Notes under the pieces: generated by a model
What the model was told of the DNA's origin: nothing
The model's database searches: none
What the model saw: the letters and a program-made list of their open reading frames with translations, nothing else
Shown: positions 28,474 through 32,612 of the stretch, piece by piece
How positions within the stretch are numbered: the stretch's first letter is position 1
How the letters are laid out: each line of letters opens with the position of its first letter
Translations under genes and position numbers: made by a program
Source of the DNA: Erythrobacter sp. SCN 62-14
Lineage (GTDB): Bacteria > Pseudomonadota > Alphaproteobacteria > Sphingomonadales > Sphingomonadaceae
Reading direction: 5' to 3'
DNA length: 32,612 bases
Assembly: GCA_001724215.1 (NCBI GenBank)
Contig: MEDW01000018.1
Location: 1-32,612, forward strand

Positions 28474-28511
28474 AGCCATATTGCAGCGAATATCGCGGCA
28501 ATATGGCTTTC
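28474..28511 (+). terminator. Probable transcription terminator hairpin after purC
   Basis: 11-bp perfect inverted repeat AGCCATATTGC (28474-28484) and GCAATATGGCT (28498-28508) followed by a short T-rich tract (TTTCCCTT). Confidence 0.6.
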
Positions 28512-28608
28512 CCTTGCCCCACGAGCCTGCAATAGTTTCACATCTAACTGTCAGGCTTTGCCCGCAAAGCTTTGGCATCATTGGTCGCATGGGCGGGGGA
28601 ATATTCGC

Positions 28609-30660
28609 ATGAAGGCTTGGAAAGCCGCGCTGGTTGCAGGGTTGCTGGCAGCCTCAAGCATGACACAGGCCCAAGAAGCCACCATCGCGCTCACCCCTGC
28701 TCCTGAATGGGCACAGCCGCTTGCTGAATTGCCCGTGCCCGACGATGCGCAAGGGCCGTTCTTTGTGCGGCAGGAAAACACCATCACCCGTCTTTCAGCC
28801 ACCGGACAGGCCAATTATTTCAGCCGCACGCTGCGCATTCTCCAACCACAAGCCCTGCAATTGGGCAATGTGGCGATCACCTGGAATCCGGCGGCAGGCA
28901 CACCCGAAGTTCACAGCCTGCGCATCCGCCGCGGCGAGCGGGTGATTGACGTGCTGGACAAGACGCAGTTCGAAATCATGCGGCGCGAAGATCAGCTTGA
29001 GGCCGCCATGCTTGACGGCCTGCTGACGGCAACCTTGCGGGTTCCTGATCTGCGGATCGGGGATGATCTGGAAATCACCTACACTGTGCCCGGCCATGAT
29101 CCGACGCTTGGTGCGACCAGTCATGGAATGATGTTTCTGGCTGATTCGCCGCCCGAAGGGCGCTTCCGCCTCGAACTTGCCTGGGAGGATGGGCAGGAGC
29201 CGAAGACCCGCCTGACCGATGATTTTTCGGCAATTGCCAACAAGCAAACCAATCGTCTGGTGGTGGCAATGGACAATCCCGATCCCGTGGTTATGCCGGC
29301 CAATGCCCCTGCGCGGTTCCAGTGGGCGCGCGTGATCGAATACAGCGATTTTTCCGATTGGAGTGCTGTTTCGCGGCGTTTTTTCGAAATGTATGCAGCG
29401 GCCAGCGCCTTGCCTGCTGATTCTGCGCTGAAGCAGGAGGCAGCCGACATCGCCGCAGCCCATTCCGGCAAACTTGCCCGCGCGCGCGCTGCGCTTGAAC
29501 TGGTGCAGCAGCAGGTGCGCTATGTCTATATCGGGCTTGATGGCGGCAATTACACGCCGGCCAGCGCTGATGACACGTGGGATCGCCGCTATGGCGATTG
29601 CAAGGGCAAGACCGTGATGCTGCTCGCCTTGCTCAGCGAACTGGGCATCGAGGCCCATCCCGTGCTCGTCAGCAACAGCCTTTCCGGCGACGGCTTTGAC
29701 AGCCGCCTGCCCAATCCGGGCCTGTTCGATCATGTGCTGGTGCGCGCCAGGATTGATGGCAAGACCTATTGGCTCGATGGCACTTTGCCCGATGTGATCG
29801 GCGCACGAACAACCCCCTTGTTCAGCTACACATGGGTGCTGCCGCTCTCAGCGCGCGGATCCGATCTGGAACCGGTCAAAGAATCGCCGTTCGACGTTCC
29901 GCAGGAAATGGAGCTGTACGAGATCGATGCAAGGGCCGGCTTTGACGAACCGGCCCGCTGGACGCACACCACAGTGCTGCGCGGCGCGGCGGCGCTTGAA
30001 CAGCATATGGTGGTCACTTCGGTGAGTGCAGGTCAGCTTGAAGCGGCCGTGCGCAACAATCTCACCGGATCAGGCCAATGGGACAGCGTGGAGAGTGTCA
30101 AATACCGGTTTGACCGCGCCAAGGAAGCCAGCATCCTGACCATCACCGGCGTGGCTCCGGTAAAATGGGAAAAGGTCAGAATGGGCGGCTTTATCTATCG
30201 CTTGCCCGGCGGCGGGTTCAGTCCGCCCGAACGGCGCCAACGCGGCTCCAGCGCAGACAAGGACGTGCCCTTTTACCAGCCCTTCAGCTACACTTGCCAT
30301 GTCACCAGCTTGCGCCTGCCGCAGGACACGGATCTGCGCAATTGGCATTTCAATTCCACCTTCGATACGATGCTCTATGGCCGGGCCTATTTCCGCGACA
30401 TGGAACTAAAGCCCGATCGCAGCTTGCGACTGGTGCGCGGCAGCAGGGTCGAAGAAGCGGAAATTGCCCCGCAAAAAGCCGCGCGCGACAATCAGCGCCT
30501 GGCCGATTTCGACGATTCTATGGCGGTCGTCATGTATTACCCCGATGAGATCGCAGAGAAGCGGAATTCGCGCCGTTCGGTTCCGGCAACGTGGGAATTT
30601 GACTGGACCGGGCGCGATGCGCCGTGTCTGCCGCCTGATCTGCTGAAACCGCAGCGGTAA
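28609..30660 (+). CDS. DUF3857 / transglutaminase-like domain protein, exported
   Basis: Signal peptide MKAWKAALVAGLLAASSMTQAQEA; ARAALELVQQQVRYVYIGLDGGNYTPASADDTWDRRYGDCKGKTVMLLALLSELGIEAHPVLVS...FDHVLVRARIDGKTYWLDGTLPD (Cys-His-Asp transglutaminase core). Confidence 0.92.
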   Translation: MKAWKAALVAGLLAASSMTQAQEATIALTPAPEWAQPLAELPVPDDAQGPFFVRQENTITRLSATGQANYFSRTLRILQPQALQLGNVAITWNPAAGTPEVHSLRIRRGERVIDVLDKTQFEIMRREDQLEAAMLDGLLTATLRVPDLRIGDDLEITYTVPGHDPTLGATSHGMMFLADSPPEGRFRLELAWEDGQEPKTRLTDDFSAIANKQTNRLVVAMDNPDPVVMPANAPARFQWARVIEYSDFSDWSAVSRRFFEMYAAASALPADSALKQEAADIAAAHSGKLARARAALELVQQQVRYVYIGLDGGNYTPASADDTWDRRYGDCKGKTVMLLALLSELGIEAHPVLVSNSLSGDGFDSRLPNPGLFDHVLVRARIDGKTYWLDGTLPDVIGARTTPLFSYTWVLPLSARGSDLEPVKESPFDVPQEMELYEIDARAGFDEPARWTHTTVLRGAAALEQHMVVTSVSAGQLEAAVRNNLTGSGQWDSVESVKYRFDRAKEASILTITGVAPVKWEKVRMGGFIYRLPGGGFSPPERRQRGSSADKDVPFYQPFSYTCHVTSLRLPQDTDLRNWHFNSTFDTMLYGRAYFRDMELKPDRSLRLVRGSRVEEAEIAPQKAARDNQRLADFDDSMAVVMYYPDEIAEKRNSRRSVPATWEFDWTGRDAPCLPPDLLKPQR

Positions 30661-30733
30661 GATTTGCCCAAGCGGCGCTGTGGGCGCTAGGTTGTTCAGT
30701 AATGGGCAAGCCTCAAACTTCGATCTGGCGGTG

Positions 30734-32612
30734 ATGCTGCGCCGTTTTGTCACTCTTGCGCTGGCCTGCGCCCTTGGCCTGTCTGCTCCGTTTCTGCTCG
30801 CGCCCGTCCCGCTCGCGGCTGAAGATGCGCAGACACAATCATGGCCGCATCAGGCCAGCGACATTCCCGCCGATCCTGCCTTCATCTTCGGCACGCTGCC
30901 CAATGGAATGCGTTATATTCTAAGGCGCAACACAACGCCCGAAGGCACCGCGCTGGTCAGGATGCGGATCGCCTCAGGCTCGCTCGAAGAACGCGAGCAC
31001 GAACGCGGCCTTGCCCATTTCCTTGAACACATGGCCTTCAATGGCTCTACCGGCATACCCGAAGGCGAGATGGTCAAGCTGCTCGAACGCGAAGGGCTAG
31101 CCTTTGGGGCTGATACCAATGCGTCAACAGGGCTTGAGGCAATCACCTATATGCTCAACCTGCCGCGCAATGATGAAGCGCTGCTCGATACCGCGCTGAT
31201 GCTGATGCGCGAAACGGCCAGCGAACTGACCATCGCGCCCGATGCGGTGGAACGCGAACGCGGCGTCATTCTTGCAGAAAAGCGCGACCGATCAGGCTAT
31301 GCCCAGCGCGCGCTCGAAGCCAATATCGCCTTTATCGCGCCAGGCGCCCGCTATGGTGAGCGGCTGCCGATCGGTATTGCACAGGTAATCGAACAGGCGA
31401 CGGCTGAGGACATAAGGGCGCTTTACGAACGCACCTATGTGCCTGCGAACACCACGATCATCATCATCGGCGATTACCCGGTTGAGATGATGCAGGCGAT
31501 GATCGAGGCGCGCTTTGGCGATTGGCAAGGCCCGCCCGCACCGCGCCGGATGGATGCAGGGCCGATTGATACCGCAAGGCGCGGCGAAACGGCGATCCAC
31601 CTTGATCCAGCCCTTTCCGAAACCGTAACCCTCACCCAGCTTACCCCATGGCGCGAACGACCCGACACCATGGCCCAGCGCGACATCGCGACGCTGCGGC
31701 GCATCGGCTATGCGATTGTGAACCGCCGCCTTGCCCGGCTTGCCCGCAGCGCGAATGCGCCTTTTCGCAGCGCCTCGTTCGGCACCAGCGATCTGCTGCG
31801 CGCAGCTCGCCTGACCAGCCTCACCGTCGCAACCGAGGATGGCGCTTGGGAAAAGGGGATGCTGGCCGCCGTGCGCGAGGTGAACGAGGCACTGACTTAT
31901 GGCTTTTCGCCCGCTGAGGTCGAAGAACAGGTCGCCAATTGGCAAAGCGCGCTCGAAAATGCCGCGCGCGCAGCCGAAACCCGCAGCCATGCGACCTTGA
32001 TGGGAACAGCGCTTGCGGTGCTCAGCGATGACATCGTGCCCACCACTCCGGCGCAAGACCTTGCCTTATTCGAATCCCTGCGCCCGGCGATCACCGCTGA
32101 GGCCGCATGGCGCGCGATGCTTGATGATGCCTCGATCCTCTACGATCCGCTGATCCGCTTTCAGGGCCGCACCGCACCCAAGGGCGGTGAAGAGGCGCTG
32201 CGGGCTGCCTTTGTCGCGGGCATGGAATTGCCGATTTCCGCGCCGGCCGACAGCTTCACTCAGCCCTTTGCCTATCAGGTGTTTGGCCCGCCCGGCACGA
32301 TTGTGAATGACGAGGTGGAACCGGAATTCGGTCTCAGGCTGATCCGTTTTGCCAATGGTGTGCGCCTCACGCTCAAACAGACAACAGTGCGTGAAGATCG
32401 CGTCGCAATCGGTTTCGCGCTCGACGGCGGCGACTTGCTCAACACCCGCGAGGCGCCCTTGCGCACCGCGATGGTGAGCGCGCTCGCCGCCGGAGGCCTC
32501 GGCCGCCACAGCCGCGATGAACTGGCCAGCGTGCTTGCCGGACGCAGCGTCACCATTGGCCTTACGAGCAACAGCGATGCCTTTGGTTTCAGCGCCACCA
32601 CCACGCTGCGTG
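30734..32612 (+). CDS. M16 family (insulinase-like) metallopeptidase, exported, partial at right edge
   Basis: MLRRFVTLALACALGLSAPFLLAPVPLAAEDA signal; FGTLPNGMRYILRRNTTPEGTALVRMRIASGSLEEREHERGLAHFLEHMAFNGST with HxxEH (HFLEH). Absent from the ORF track because it runs off the window. Confidence 0.93.
   Translation, partial: MLRRFVTLALACALGLSAPFLLAPVPLAAEDAQTQSWPHQASDIPADPAFIFGTLPNGMRYILRRNTTPEGTALVRMRIASGSLEEREHERGLAHFLEHMAFNGSTGIPEGEMVKLLEREGLAFGADTNASTGLEAITYMLNLPRNDEALLDTALMLMRETASELTIAPDAVERERGVILAEKRDRSGYAQRALEANIAFIAPGARYGERLPIGIAQVIEQATAEDIRALYERTYVPANTTIIIIGDYPVEMMQAMIEARFGDWQGPPAPRRMDAGPIDTARRGETAIHLDPALSETVTLTQLTPWRERPDTMAQRDIATLRRIGYAIVNRRLARLARSANAPFRSASFGTSDLLRAARLTSLTVATEDGAWEKGMLAAVREVNEALTYGFSPAEVEEQVANWQSALENAARAAETRSHATLMGTALAVLSDDIVPTTPAQDLALFESLRPAITAEAAWRAMLDDASILYDPLIRFQGRTAPKGGEEALRAAFVAGMELPISAPADSFTQPFAYQVFGPPGTIVNDEVEPEFGLRLIRFANGVRLTLKQTTVREDRVAIGFALDGGDLLNTREAPLRTAMVSALAAGGLGRHSRDELASVLAGRSVTIGLTSNSDAFGFSATTTLR

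Noticed and set aside
27520-28590. - strand ORF of 356 aa
   Set aside because: Antisense across tRNA-Phe and purC; includes tRNA-derived sequence.

Overview
This is a gene-dense, GC-rich alphaproteobacterial chromosomal window. Gene content and protein style suggest Sphingomonadales/Erythrobacteraceae, which is an inference. I can support about 28 protein-coding genes and one tRNA-Phe(GAA). Most are housekeeping or common accessory genes: cobS-like (partial), MpaB/DUF2236, GST, a J-domain protein divergent from bolA, NUDIX, pirin, SDR, epoxide-hydrolase-like, hisG-hisD-nusB-thiL, an acetyltransferase coupled to a JmjC/cupin-like protein, acyl-CoA thioesterase II, UspA, carotenoid oxygenase, DUF885, OmpA-like, uvrC, a BaiN/HI0933-type flavoprotein, a large TonB-dependent receptor, infA, maf, an RNase E/G-like protein, yacG, purC, a DUF3857/transglutaminase protein and an M16 peptidase (partial). 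No phage, IS transposase, CRISPR or defence system is visible. The most unusual signal is a family of ~35/36-bp REP-like palindromic tandem repeats at three places. One array sits inside a string-of-hairpins element that fills the convergent tesB/uspA intergenic region and has terminal hairpins with apparent compensatory changes. One is inserted in frame, as three 12-codon units, in a loop of the carotenoid oxygenase. One supplies the C-terminal residues and stop codon of the BaiN-like flavoprotein. Other points are a perfect FNR/FixK-type box upstream of uspA, a nested inverted repeat upstream of hisG, and a Gly-rich insert carrying a two-Cys segment in the TonB-dependent receptor.
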